A stretch of DNA of 64,000 nt. Source: Paenibacillus soyae. GTDB lineage: Bacteria; Bacillota; Bacilli; Paenibacillales; Paenibacillaceae. The translations under genes and the position numbers were made by a program. Positions 17,651-25,663 of this stretch are shown piece by piece. Position 1 is the stretch's first letter. The number at the start of each line of letters is the position of its first letter. The notes beneath the pieces are model-generated. The model saw only the letters and a program-made list of their open reading frames with translations. It searched no databases and had not been told where the DNA came from. The stretch is taken from assembly GCF_024623455.1 (NCBI RefSeq), contig NZ_JANIPJ010000009.1, positions 62,001 to 126,000 on the forward strand. Reading direction: 5' to 3'.

Positions 17651-17727
17651 CATCCGACAGAAGCGGAAATCGGATTCGTCAATGCGCGAGCAAGAGCAGA
17701 AGAAGAGACAGGGAGAGGGGAAACAGC

Positions 17728-18765
17728 ATGTTTGGCAATGGAAAAAGACGCTGGGGACTAACGCTGACGGCGCTTGCGCTGACGGCGGCGATCGCCGGCT
17801 GCGGCGGAAACAACGGCGGCAGCGGCGGGACGCAGGGCAGCGAGGACGGAGAGGCGGCGGACAAGCAGCTTCAGAAGGTGAAGGTCGTGCTCGACTGGAC
17901 GCCGAATACGAATCATACGGGCTTGTACGTCGCCCGCGACAAAGGCTTCTTCGAGGAGCAGGGGCTCGACGTCGAGATCATACAGCCAGGGCAAGAAGGC
18001 GCCGACACGATGGTAGCCGCGGGCAACGCGGAATTCGGCGTCAGCTATCAGGAATCGGTGACGATGGCGCGCGTCGCGGACGTGCCGCTGGTGTCGATCG
18101 CGGCGGTCATCCAGCATAACACGTCGGGCTTCGCGTCTCTGAAGGAGAAGGGCATCGATTCGCCCAAGAAGTTCGAAGGCATGCGTTACGGCGGCTGGGG
18201 CGCCCCGGTCGAGGAAGCGGTTATCGACGCGCTAATGCGCGAGGACGGCGGGGATGTCGGCAAGGTCGATATCATGAGCATAGGCGACAGCGACTTCTTC
18301 GCGGCCGTGAAGCGGGATATCGACTTCGCGTGGATCTACTACGCTTGGACGGGCGTGGAGGCTGAGCTGCGCGGCGAGGAGCTGAACATGGTTTACCTGA
18401 CCGATTACAGCGAGAAATTGGATTACTACACGCCGGTGCTCGTGACGAGCGAGAAGCTGATCGGCGACGATCCGGAGCTGGTCAAAGCCTTCACGGCCGG
18501 CGCGGCGGCAGGCTACCAGTTCGCGATCGACAACCCGGAGGAAGCGGCGGACGTGCTGATCGCGGCGGAGCCGGATCTGAATCCGGAGCTGGTCAAAGCG
18601 AGCCAGAAGTGGCTGAGCCCGCGTTACCAGGACGACGCGCCGCGTTGGGGCGAGCAGAAGCTGAGCGTATGGGACAATTACGCGGGCTGGATGTTCGAAC
18701 GCAAGCTTCTGGAGAAGGAGTTGGACGCCGAGAAGGCGTTCACGAACGAGTTTCTGCCGGAATAA
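17728..18765 (+). CDS. thiY: ThiY-like substrate-binding lipoprotein (NMT1/THI5 family)
   Basis: A 345-residue lipoprotein with lipobox AIAGC and a short Gly/Ser linker. The mature domain is the NMT1/THI5-like periplasmic-binding fold: KVVLDWTPNTNHTGLYVARD, FEEQGLDVEIIQPG, and YGGWGAPVEEAVIDALM. Such proteins bind the thiamine pyrimidine or its formylaminopyrimidine degradation product for import by ThiXZ. The start has GGAGAGGGG upstream. Position directly after a TPP riboswitch and before a permease and ATPase confirms the pathway; whether the ligand is HMP, formylaminopyrimidine or another precursor is not settled by sequence. Confidence 0.92.
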   Translation: MFGNGKRRWGLTLTALALTAAIAGCGGNNGGSGGTQGSEDGEAADKQLQKVKVVLDWTPNTNHTGLYVARDKGFFEEQGLDVEIIQPGQEGADTMVAAGNAEFGVSYQESVTMARVADVPLVSIAAVIQHNTSGFASLKEKGIDSPKKFEGMRYGGWGAPVEEAVIDALMREDGGDVGKVDIMSIGDSDFFAAVKRDIDFAWIYYAWTGVEAELRGEELNMVYLTDYSEKLDYYTPVLVTSEKLIGDDPELVKAFTAGAAAGYQFAIDNPEEAADVLIAAEPDLNPELVKASQKWLSPRYQDDAPRWGEQKLSVWDNYAGWMFERKLLEKELDAEKAFTNEFLPE

Positions 18766-18786
18766 CAGAGGAAGAAGGGATCGGAT

Positions 18787-19089
18787 ATGGCTAACGCGCT
18801 TGTCAGCATTCAAATATTGCCCAGCACGCCGGGCGGAGAGAGCGTCCTCCCCTATGTGGATCGGGCGATCGACATCATCAAGGATTCGGGCGTGCCTTAC
18901 CGCGTAGCGCCGCTCGAGACGACGATGGAAGGGGAGCTCGGCGACCTGCTCGCGGTCGTGCAGCGGATGAACGAAGCGATGACGGAGATGGGCTGCGCTT
19001 CCGTCATCTCGCAGATTAAAATTTATTATAATCCGGAGAGCGGCGCTTCGATGGGCCGCCTGCTCGAGAAATACCCCGATGGACAATAA
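18787..19089 (+). CDS. Thiamine-binding protein (MTH1187/DUF77 family)
   Basis: A 100-residue protein with a ferredoxin-like fold: ALVSIQILPSTPGG, VDRAIDIIKDSGVPYRVAPL, TTMEGELGDLLAVVQRMNEA, SVISQIKIYYNP. The family is related to YkoF halves and binds thiamine or its pyrimidine in the cytoplasm. Lying between the binding protein and permease genes, it may act as an intracellular acceptor or sensor for the imported compound; this is inference. Its 3' end overlaps the permease start by 11 bases. Confidence 0.88.
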   Translation: MANALVSIQILPSTPGGESVLPYVDRAIDIIKDSGVPYRVAPLETTMEGELGDLLAVVQRMNEAMTEMGCASVISQIKIYYNPESGASMGRLLEKYPDGQ

Positions 19090-19870
19090 CGCCAACCGGT
19101 GGTCGCGCATATGGCCTCCGGTCGTCGTGCTCGCCGCCTTGCTCGGCATCTGGCAGGCGGCGGTAGCCTTCTCCCTCGTGGAGGAGTGGATCGTGCCGTC
19201 GCCGGCCGGCGTCGTTCAGGAGGCGATGAAGCCGAATGTCTGGCCGAGGCTCATGGAGCATGCCGGGGCGACGATCCGGCTTGCGGTAATCGGATTTGCG
19301 GGAGGATCGGCGGCGGGCTTCGTGCTTGCCGCTTTGCTGCATTTGCTGCCGGGCGTACGCAGAGGCGTCTATCCGCTGCTTATCCTATCGCAAAGCGTGC
19401 CGATCGTGATCCTGGCTCCTCTCATGACGATGCTGTTCGGCTACGGCTTGCTGCCGAAGCTGCTGCTCGTCGTGCTAGTCTGCTTCTTCCCGGTCTGCGT
19501 CGCCATGCTGGGCGGGCTCGCGGGCACGGACGAAGGCTTGCGCCGCTATATGCGAATGATCGGAAGCGGGAAGTGGACGTTGTTCTGGAAGCTGGAGCTG
19601 CCGGGTGCGGCGCAAAGCATGTTCTCGGGACTGAAGATCGCCGCCTCCTACAGCGTGCTGAGCGCCTCGATCGCGGAGATGCTGGCGCCGAAGCTGGGCC
19701 TTGGCGGTTATATGGTGCTGTCGACGAAAGGCTTTATGCCGGAGCGTTCGTTCGCCGCGGCCATCCTGATCATCATCGTCAGCTTGGCGTTGTTCGGGCT
19801 CGTTGCGCTGGCGGAGAAGCTTGTCATCCGCTGGCGTCCGGCCAAGGAAGAGGTGAAGAGAGATGCTTGA
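19079..19870 (+). CDS. thiX: ABC transporter permease ThiX-like
   Basis: A 263-residue BPD_transp_1 permease with about six membrane segments. The EAA loop is seen around SGKWTLFWKLELPGAAQSMF, followed by GLKIAASYSVLSASIAEML. Expected to form the channel for the pyrimidine precursor bound by the upstream lipoprotein, as a homodimer with the ATPase encoded next. The gene overlaps its neighbours on both sides (11 and 8 bases), which fits tight co-translation within the riboswitch operon. Confidence 0.92.
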   Translation: MDNNANRWSRIWPPVVVLAALLGIWQAAVAFSLVEEWIVPSPAGVVQEAMKPNVWPRLMEHAGATIRLAVIGFAGGSAAGFVLAALLHLLPGVRRGVYPLLILSQSVPIVILAPLMTMLFGYGLLPKLLLVVLVCFFPVCVAMLGGLAGTDEGLRRYMRMIGSGKWTLFWKLELPGAAQSMFSGLKIAASYSVLSASIAEMLAPKLGLGGYMVLSTKGFMPERSFAAAILIIIVSLALFGLVALAEKLVIRWRPAKEEVKRDA

Positions 19871-20636
19871 GGTTCGGCGCGTAAGCAAGACGTTCGAGGG
19901 GAAGCGCGGCGTCAAGGAAGTGCTGAAGGATGTGTCGCTGCGGGTGGCGGAAGGCGAGTTCGTCTCGCTTGTCGGGCCGTCGGGCAGCGGGAAGACGACG
20001 CTCTTCAGCGTCATCGGGGGGTTGGAGAAGCCGACCTCCGGCGAGGTGCATGTAGGCGGCAGGGAGACGACGGGGGAGACCGGCCATGTCGCGTATATGC
20101 CGCAGCAGGCCTCGCTGCTGCCTTGGCGGACGGTGGCGGGCAACATCGAATTGTCTCTCACGATCGCGGGCGTGGCGAAGAAGAAGGCAAGGGAAGACGC
20201 GCTCGAATGGCTGCGCCGCATCGGGCTTGATGCCTACGCGGACGCTTATCCGCATGTGCTCTCCGGAGGGATGCAGCAGCGCGTCTCCTTCCTGAGGGCG
20301 CTGCTGTCCCCGCAGCGGCTTATGCTCCTCGACGAACCGTTCGGAGCGCTCGACGCGCTCACGCGGGGACGCATGCAGAAGTGGCTGCTGTCGCTATGGG
20401 AGCAGAACAGAAGGTCGGTGCTGCTAGTCACGCACAGCATCGAAGAAGCGCTGTATTTGTCCGATCGCATTCTTGTGCTCTCTTCTTCTCCCGCGGTGCT
20501 GGTGGAGGAGATTGTCGTTCCGTTCGAACGGCCGCGCCGGGAAGAGCTGTGGGAGGATGCCCGGTTCATGGAGCTGAGAGGACGAATCTACCGCCAATTG
20601 GAGAAGGATGGCGGGGAGGAGGCGGACCATGGCTGA
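19863..20636 (+). CDS. thiZ: ABC transporter ATP-binding protein ThiZ-like
   Basis: A 257-residue ATPase of the nitrate/sulfonate/taurine-type ABC group. Walker A is GPSGSGKTT (about residues 39-47), the Q-loop is YMPQQASLLPW, the signature SGGMQQR, Walker B LMLLDEPFGALD, and the switch His in LLVTHSIEEAL. It powers the ThiX-type permease. The start overlaps the permease gene by eight bases and its end overlaps the TatD-family gene by eight bases. Confidence 0.94.
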   Translation: MLEVRRVSKTFEGKRGVKEVLKDVSLRVAEGEFVSLVGPSGSGKTTLFSVIGGLEKPTSGEVHVGGRETTGETGHVAYMPQQASLLPWRTVAGNIELSLTIAGVAKKKAREDALEWLRRIGLDAYADAYPHVLSGGMQQRVSFLRALLSPQRLMLLDEPFGALDALTRGRMQKWLLSLWEQNRRSVLLVTHSIEEALYLSDRILVLSSSPAVLVEEIVVPFERPRREELWEDARFMELRGRIYRQLEKDGGEEADHG

Positions 20637-21441
20637 TGCTCCGAAGTATATCGACGCGCATATTCACGCGGAGCTGTATGAGGAAGCAGAGCAAGAGCTG
20701 CTGCTCGAAGGGGCCTTCCGGGAGGGCGTCCGGGCGGTCGTCGCCGTCTCGATGGATTTGGCGTCCAGCAGGCGGACCGCGGCGCTCGCGGCCCGTTATC
20801 CGGGCAAGGTGCATCCGGCATACGGCTTCCATCCCGAGCAAGAGCCCCCTTCGGATGAGGGGCGCGAGGAGCTGATCACTTGGATTCGCCGGCGCCATGC
20901 GGCAGGGGAAGCTTTTGCGATTGGGGAGGTCGGGCTGCCTTATTACACGCGGACGGAACGGGAAGCGAAGGGGGAAGCTTTCGACGAAACGCGCCATCTG
21001 GCGCTGCTGGAGGCATTCGTGAAGCTGGCGGCGGAGCTGGACCGCCCCATCGTACTGCATGCCGTCTACGAGGATGCGGACAAGGCATGCGACCTGCTGC
21101 GGCGGTACGGGGTCCGGCGCGCCCATTTCCATTGGTTCAAAGGCAGCGACGAGACGGTTCGGCGCATGATCGCTGCTGGCTACTATATCTCCGTAACGCC
21201 GGACATCGCCTACGAGGACGAGATTGCCGCGCTCGTCCAGCGTTATCAGCTCGACTTGATGATGGCCGAGACGGACGGTCCTTGGCCGTTCGGCGGTCCT
21301 TATGAAGGGCAAACGACGAAGCCCCAGATGGTAAGGGACGTCGCGAGGCGAATCGCGGAAATTAAGGGGCTGCCGCTTGCGGAGACGGAAGACAGTCTGC
21401 TTCGGAACACCGTGAAATTTTATGGTATGGAGGAATCATAG
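20629..21441 (+). CDS. TatD-family metal-dependent hydrolase in the thiamine operon
   Basis: A 270-residue TIM-barrel hydrolase. Metal ligands of the TatD family are visible: YIDAHIHAE (HxH), Glu in IGEVGLPYY, His in IVLHAVYED, His in RAHFHWFKG, and Asp in AETDGPW. The ATG at 20629 follows GGGGAGGAGG and overlaps the ATPase gene by eight bases, so it belongs to the riboswitch operon and is not a random neighbour. General TatD proteins are 3'-5' nucleases or deacylases; here a role in processing the imported precursor (for example deformylation or amidohydrolysis) is plausible but inferred only from context. Confidence 0.85.
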   Translation: MADAPKYIDAHIHAELYEEAEQELLLEGAFREGVRAVVAVSMDLASSRRTAALAARYPGKVHPAYGFHPEQEPPSDEGREELITWIRRRHAAGEAFAIGEVGLPYYTRTEREAKGEAFDETRHLALLEAFVKLAAELDRPIVLHAVYEDADKACDLLRRYGVRRAHFHWFKGSDETVRRMIAAGYYISVTPDIAYEDEIAALVQRYQLDLMMAETDGPWPFGGPYEGQTTKPQMVRDVARRIAEIKGLPLAETEDSLLRNTVKFYGMEES

Positions 21442-21452
21442 ATCATGACGCT

Positions 21453-21489
21453 TAACGGCCTTTCGTCCGCGTGGACGAAAGGCCGTTTC
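21453..21489 (+). terminator. Strong terminator of the thiamine operon
   Basis: ACGGCCTTTCGTCC pairs perfectly with GGACGAAAGGCCGT around GCGT, followed by TTCCTT. Confidence 0.85.
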
Positions 21490-21564
21490 CTTATGAGGGG
21501 CCGTCGCATATAACGGAAGTATGGAGAAGTATGTACAACCAAATCCAAGAGAGGAGCGAGACTT

Positions 21565-22335
21565 ATGGCGAAGCTGTCAAGAGAGCAATTCATTGCGGCG
21601 ATAGCGCCGGCGGTCCTATTGGTTAGACAAGAAGGCTCTCCGATCTTCCCGTCCGTGCGCATCGCCCAAAGCATTCTGGAGACGGGCGGCGTGATTCACG
21701 CGTGGAACAATCTCGGCGGCATCAAGGTCGGGACTGGCTCGAGAAACGCGTATTGGCAAGGCGAAGCGGTCGTCAAAGGCACATGGGAGTACGTCGACAA
21801 CCGGTCCATCGAGACTCAAGCGGCGTTTCGGGCATACAGAAGCATCTATCATTACTATAAAGATCAAGACTTGTTCCTCAGCGCGCCCCGGTATGACCGC
21901 GTCCGATCGGCCGGCACGCCGGAGCGGCAGGCGCAAATGTTCCAAGCGAGCGGCTACGCGACGGATCCCGCCTACGCGTCCAAGCTGATGACCCTCATCA
22001 GGCAGCATAATTTGACCCGTTATGACGAGCTCGGCAAGCCGCAGCCGAAGCCGCCGGCTTTCCAGTCGGATTCTATCGTGCCGATCATCTATCAGGGGCA
22101 AGTGCTGGCAGGCGGTTATTTGAAGGATGGCGTGACATGGATTCCGGCGAGGCGGATCGGGGAAGGGCTGGGAGCCATAATCGGCTGGACGGGAAGCAAG
22201 GTGACGGCGAACGGCCAAGAGCTGGACACCATTTTGTCGCAGTCTACGGGATACGTGAAAATTAGGGATTTGGCGGGCATTCTGTCGCTTGGCGTAAGCT
22301 GGGACGATCAGGCGAAAGCCGTTATCCTAGAGTAG
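21565..22335 (+). CDS. GH73-type glucosaminidase (peptidoglycan hydrolase) with C-terminal stalk domain
   Basis: A 256-residue protein. Residues 5-150 are a glucosaminidase domain: SVRIAQSILETGG with the catalytic Glu39, HAWNNLGGIK, and QAMFxxSGYATDP-type C-terminal motif, with a DQDLFLSAPRYD segment. Residues about 165-256 resemble the copper-amine-oxidase-like/stalk domain common in Paenibacillus (VLAGGYLKDGVTWIPARRIGEGL). There is no signal peptide, unusual for a wall enzyme and more like a phage endolysin. Ribosome binding site GAGAGGAGCGAG. The next gene is an amidase that also lacks a signal. No holin gene is nearby. Confidence 0.85.
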   Translation: MAKLSREQFIAAIAPAVLLVRQEGSPIFPSVRIAQSILETGGVIHAWNNLGGIKVGTGSRNAYWQGEAVVKGTWEYVDNRSIETQAAFRAYRSIYHYYKDQDLFLSAPRYDRVRSAGTPERQAQMFQASGYATDPAYASKLMTLIRQHNLTRYDELGKPQPKPPAFQSDSIVPIIYQGQVLAGGYLKDGVTWIPARRIGEGLGAIIGWTGSKVTANGQELDTILSQSTGYVKIRDLAGILSLGVSWDDQAKAVILE

Positions 22336-22405
22336 CTGTGCCCTATTTGCCCTTTGCGGAATAGGATGTAACCATAAGGCGTGAGAAGAGAGGGGAGCAA
22401 TTGGG

Positions 22406-23098
22406 ATGTACACGTATGTAGTGGACCATATTCCACGGTCAACGAAAAACAATCGCCGTCCCGGACTGGCGATGAACGCGACGACCATCACCATTCACAA
22501 TACGGCCAACCCATCGAGCACCGCGCGCAACGAACGCAATTGGTTAACGAACACATCCAATAACGCCACCGCATCCTTCCACATCGTCATCGATCAGAGG
22601 GAAGCGATCGAATGCATTCCGCTGAACGAAGTGGCTTGGCATGCGGGAGACGGAAGCGGAGCGGGCAGCGGCAATCGGACATCGATCGGCATCGAAATTA
22701 CGGAAAGCGGCAATTATCCCGCCACGCTCGACAATGCCTCGACGCTCGTCGCGTCCATGCTGAGGGAACGGGGCTGGGGCACGGAAAGGCTGCGCAGGCA
22801 CTACGATTGGAGCGGCAAAAACTGTCCTCGTCTTATGAACACCGACGGCGAATGGGGCGGCTGGGAGTCGTTCGTAACCGCGGTCCGCACGAAATTGAAC
22901 GCCAATGCCGGAGGAGGAGACGGCGATGGCGGCGGAGAGGAGGAAGAGCCTATGCTGACGCCGCAAGACGCGAACAAAATCATCCGATTCCTTAGCGCCG
23001 CCTACATGACGGTCGAATCGGAGGAGGCGCGCAAGGAATTTAACCGACTGGCTAACGAGCTGCGCCGCGTAAGCGGGCAGGATCCGCAGCCGGGTTAA
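22406..23098 (+). CDS. N-acetylmuramoyl-L-alanine amidase (Amidase_2 family)
   Basis: A 230-residue amidase. Zinc ligands in the T7-lysozyme pattern are His31 (TITIHNTANP), His132 (RRHYDWSGKNC) and Cys140, with Lys138 nearby. The domain ends near residue 155; a Gly/Asp/Glu linker (about 158-170) leads to a 55-residue tail beginning MLTPQDANKIIRFLSAAYM, possibly a binding or oligomerisation helix. No signal peptide is present. It cleaves the amide between MurNAc and L-Ala. It follows the glucosaminidase by 70 bases and is closed by a strong terminator. Possible prophage lysis remnant or a spore/mother-cell lysis pair. Confidence 0.9.
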   Translation: MYTYVVDHIPRSTKNNRRPGLAMNATTITIHNTANPSSTARNERNWLTNTSNNATASFHIVIDQREAIECIPLNEVAWHAGDGSGAGSGNRTSIGIEITESGNYPATLDNASTLVASMLRERGWGTERLRRHYDWSGKNCPRLMNTDGEWGGWESFVTAVRTKLNANAGGGDGDGGGEEEEPMLTPQDANKIIRFLSAAYMTVESEEARKEFNRLANELRRVSGQDPQPG

Positions 23099-23138
23099 CG
23101 GGAAGTACCTCGCAAGTTGGTTTTTAACACGCGAAGAT

Positions 23139-23174
23139 AGTCCGCGAGCCTTTGGAGGCTTGCGGACTTTTTTT
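23139..23174 (+). terminator. Terminator after the amidase gene
   Basis: AGTCCGC-AGCCT pairs with AGGCT-GCGGACT around TTGG, followed by seven Ts. Confidence 0.88.
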
Positions 23175-23263
23175 GCGGGGCGGTTAAAATGTACGAATCT
23201 CTTAAGTCTTTCATCCAAGGCAAATCTACGAGCGGCTCATATATTATCCTTGAGGTGATGATC

Positions 23264-23707
23264 ATGGCGATGCATAACAATCAGCCTTCCGAGTTATGTA
23301 GAAGATTTGCGAGAATTTTGAACGCGACGCCGTCTGTCATTAACGGCGTATGCACCGCGACGGCGTCGCGGACGAACATCAGGCCGAGAGTATTAGGCCG
23401 AAGAGCGGAGTCCTTCATGTTCGTCCCGCAAGCGTATTCTTTCGAGAATATGGATAGGCGGGGAAGAGCGTTATGCTTGGGAGAGACGGTCATCCTGCAG
23501 TCCGAGCTGAACCCGTATATTTCGCGCCTTCGGAAGCAAGGAATCAAGGTTACGGCAACGCATAACCATTGGCTGTTCGACTCTCCGCGGCTGATGTATA
23601 TCCACTATGAGGCAATAGACAAACCTCTTGATTTCGCGAGGAAGGTTCGTTTTGCCAATCGGGTGTTAACATCGCGCATCGTACGCGGAGGAACTAATCG
23701 AGCATAA
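23264..23707 (+). CDS. DUF1259 (LppY/LpqO-like) protein, copy 1
   Basis: A 147-residue cytoplasmic protein of the DUF1259 type: RTNIRPRVLGRR, GRALCLGETVILQSELNPYI, and the signature GIKVTATHNHWLFDSPRLMYIHY. Function is unknown; the HNHWL and IHY histidines suggest metal binding. The ATG at 23264 has GAGGTGA just upstream. It is followed 14 bases later by a clear paralogue, so the two arose by tandem duplication and are co-transcribed. Typical members consist of two such domains; here each gene carries one, giving a split version. There is no signal peptide, unlike mycobacterial LppY. Confidence 0.8.
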   Translation: MAMHNNQPSELCRRFARILNATPSVINGVCTATASRTNIRPRVLGRRAESFMFVPQAYSFENMDRRGRALCLGETVILQSELNPYISRLRKQGIKVTATHNHWLFDSPRLMYIHYEAIDKPLDFARKVRFANRVLTSRIVRGGTNRA

Positions 23708-23721
23708 GGAGGGATCTATTC

Positions 23722-24141
23722 ATGGCGGCTTCATTCGAAAGAACCTGTCGGCAATTCGGTCGCATTCTCGGGGGTATGCATACCTCCGCCAATGGCGTGT
23801 GCATGGTGATGAAATCCAGAACCAACATTAAGCCTGTTGTCCTAGGAAGGCGTGGAAGATCATTCCTGCTCGTTCCTCAAATGTTTGCCTTCGAGTCGAT
23901 GACGAGAGACGGACGGGCGCTCTGCAGCGGGGAGACGGTTATTCTATCCTCGGAGATCAACCGGTTTACAAGCCGTCTTCGCAGACATGGCATCAAAGTG
24001 ACGGCCATTCATAACCACTGGCTGTTCGACAATCCCCGCCTGATGTTTATGCACTGGGAGTCGATCGATGAGCCTGTCGCGTTCGCGAGGAAAACAAAAG
24101 ACGCGCTCAGCGTCCTGACGACAAGAGTCGTTCGAGGATAA
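23722..24141 (+). CDS. DUF1259 (LppY/LpqO-like) protein, copy 2
   Basis: A 139-residue paralogue of the preceding gene. It shares RTNIKPVVLGRR, GRALCSGETVILSSEIN and GIKVTAIHNHWLFDNPRLMF, and differs mainly at the N-terminus (FERTCRQFGRILGGMHT). The start follows AAGGAGGG. A hairpin terminator lies right after the stop. Whether the two copies form a heterodimer equal to the usual two-domain protein is a reasonable guess that remains untested. Confidence 0.8.
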   Translation: MAASFERTCRQFGRILGGMHTSANGVCMVMKSRTNIKPVVLGRRGRSFLLVPQMFAFESMTRDGRALCSGETVILSSEINRFTSRLRRHGIKVTAIHNHWLFDNPRLMFMHWESIDEPVAFARKTKDALSVLTTRVVRG

Positions 24142-24149
24142 ACGGAAGG

Positions 24150-24174
24150 GCAGCCGCGACGGCTGCTTTTTTCT
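24150..24174 (+). terminator. Terminator after the DUF1259 pair
   Basis: GCAGCCG/CGGCTGC stem with a CGA loop and six Ts plus CTT. Confidence 0.88.
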
Positions 24175-24310
24175 TGCTAAATAGAATTTATTCATTTATG
24201 AGCGGGATTGTCTTCTGCCTCGGATAAGTTTTTGATATGTTAGGTATATGGAGTCCCATTTTCTAGGGCAGACATTTCCTAGTGCACGTAGAAACCTTAG
24301 GAGGTCTGAT

Positions 24311-24511
24311 ATGGCTGCAAAGGTATGTAACCAATGTGGAGAAGATAACAGCGAATCCGCTGCGATTTGTATAAGCTGCAGCAGTTCTCTTAAAGATGCA
24401 AAGCTAATTGGAACATTGAATTCAGCAAAAACCGAAGAACTCGAACGAAAATCAAAGTCGTCCAGAATCTGTTCTCACTGCAACGAGAAATTAAATGCAC
24501 ATGAAAGATAA
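24311..24511 (+). CDS. Small double zinc-ribbon protein
   Basis: A 66-residue protein with two CxxC pairs at the N-terminus (VCNQCGED, ICISCSSS) forming a zinc ribbon, and a third CxxC near the C-terminus (ICSHCNEK). The start ATG follows AGGAGG by six bases; an upstream in-frame ATG lacks this. Codon use and base composition are more AT-rich than the surroundings. The 3' end overlaps a tiny membrane-peptide frame, hinting that the two may once have been one zinc-ribbon/membrane protein or are translated together. Function unknown. Confidence 0.65.
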   Translation: MAAKVCNQCGEDNSESAAICISCSSSLKDAKLIGTLNSAKTEELERKSKSSRICSHCNEKLNAHER

Positions 24512-24593
24512 GCAAACCATAGGAAAAGGCTTGTTAATTTTCGGATTGGCCATGATCGTATTAGGCACCATCGGATATGCAATGATCTTGTAG
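24495..24593 (+). CDS. Possible 32-residue single-span membrane peptide
   Basis: A short frame with ATGs at 24495 and 24501 encodes a Lys-containing start (MKDKQTIGKG) and one hydrophobic helix (LLIFGLAMIVLGTIGYAMIL) up to the stop. It overlaps the zinc-ribbon gene by 17 bases in another frame. The sharp charged/hydrophobic pattern is protein-like, and zinc-ribbon plus membrane helix is a common pairing. No ribosome binding site of its own is strong, so translation would rely on coupling; existence is uncertain. Confidence 0.45.
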   Translation: MHMKDKQTIGKGLLIFGLAMIVLGTIGYAMIL

Positions 24594-24685
24594 ACGCGAG
24601 CCAAGCAGCTCGCCTATTCTGCAACCTGGGCATGCTTGGCGGTGTACTATAGGATGTAAAGAATCCGAAAAGGGGGGCGAGTCTG

Positions 24686-25099
24686 ATGCAAGTATGTTGT
24701 CCATGGTGCGGCGAGGAAGTGGTGCTTAGCGGATCAATCTGCCCGTCGTGCAGGCACGAGGTGCTGGCGGAGCATTTGGAGGGCGGGAACCGGGAGGAAG
24801 CGAGCCTGGAGAATGGCGGGGAGTGGGAGCATGACGCGCCTGATGAGAGAGATCGCGGCCTAGATGTCGCGGAGGAATGGTTAGAGAAGTACAATTGCCC
24901 GAGATGCGGGCATCACGCTTGCAGAGTGAACGAGGTGGCGATGACGGGCGCGGGACTGAGCAAGTTGCTCGATATTCAACACCACCACTACTTGTTCGTC
25001 TCCTGCCTGCAATGCGGCGGGGTCGAGATTTTTGATCCGAACGTGCTGGAGGCGCGCAAGAGAGGGATGCTCGGCACGGGGTTGGACTTTTTGTTTTAA
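24686..25099 (+). CDS. Zinc-ribbon protein, DUF2082-like
   Basis: A 137-residue protein with two zinc sites. The N-terminal ribbon has CCPWCGEE and CPSCRHEV; an acidic linker of about 45 residues follows; the C-terminal domain has NCPRCGHHACRVNEVAMTG, then FVSCLQCGGVEIFDP, the pattern of the PF09855/DUF2082 zinc ribbon (YpzJ-like). It is probably a nucleic-acid-binding or structural zinc protein. The start has AAAGGGGGGCG upstream. It stands alone in the small-gene cluster, and no substrate can be named. Confidence 0.75.
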   Translation: MQVCCPWCGEEVVLSGSICPSCRHEVLAEHLEGGNREEASLENGGEWEHDAPDERDRGLDVAEEWLEKYNCPRCGHHACRVNEVAMTGAGLSKLLDIQHHHYLFVSCLQCGGVEIFDPNVLEARKRGMLGTGLDFLF

Positions 25100-25203
25100 T
25101 TTGTCGGAGCGGTTAGAGATCGAAGCAGGATTATGCGCTGGTATTCTCGAAAATGGAGTTACATAAGCAGCGGCATTCATCATACAGAAAGCAGGGATGA
25201 AAA

Positions 25204-25647
25204 GTGGCAGTCGGCAGGTTGGCAAGAGAAGATGAGTTGGAGGAGCTTTTGTCGCTGTACGCCTATTTGCAGCCCGCGGATCCGGTATTGGAACGAGATC
25301 AAAAGCTGCTAGAGCATTGGAAGGAAATATTGGACGACAAGAGCATGCACATGATCGTCGTTGAACATGAAGGGGTTATGGTTGCTTCATGCGTACTCGT
25401 CGTGATTAAAAATTTAACTAGAGCGGCAAGGCCGTACGGATTGATCGAGAACGTCATTACTCATCCGGAATATCGAAGGCACGGTTTCGGCCGCATGGCG
25501 CTCGATAAAGCCAAGGAAATCGCAAAAGAAAAACATTGCTACAAGCTTATGCTTCTGACCGGCTCCCAAAGAGACGAGGTTCATCGGTTCTACGAAGCGG
25601 CCGGGTTTGTCAAAGGCAAAAAAACGGGGTTTATTATCAACATGTAA
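25204..25647 (+). CDS. GNAT family N-acetyltransferase
   Basis: A 147-residue acetyltransferase starting at GTG. The acetyl-CoA binding motif is [21 protein letters not shown], preceded by the strand GLIENVITH, and ends with the usual [20 protein letters not shown]. It covers the complete GNAT fold at normal length. The acceptor is unknown. The next gene starts 16 bases downstream and may share the transcript. Confidence 0.92.
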   Translation: MAVGRLAREDELEELLSLYAYLQPADPVLERDQKLLEHWKEILDDKSMHMIVVEHEGVMVASCVLVVIKNLTRAARPYGLIENVITHPEYRRHGFGRMALDKAKEIAKEKHCYKLMLLTGSQRDEVHRFYEAAGFVKGKKTGFIINM

Positions 25648-25663
25648 CGGATGGGGAGAAGGC

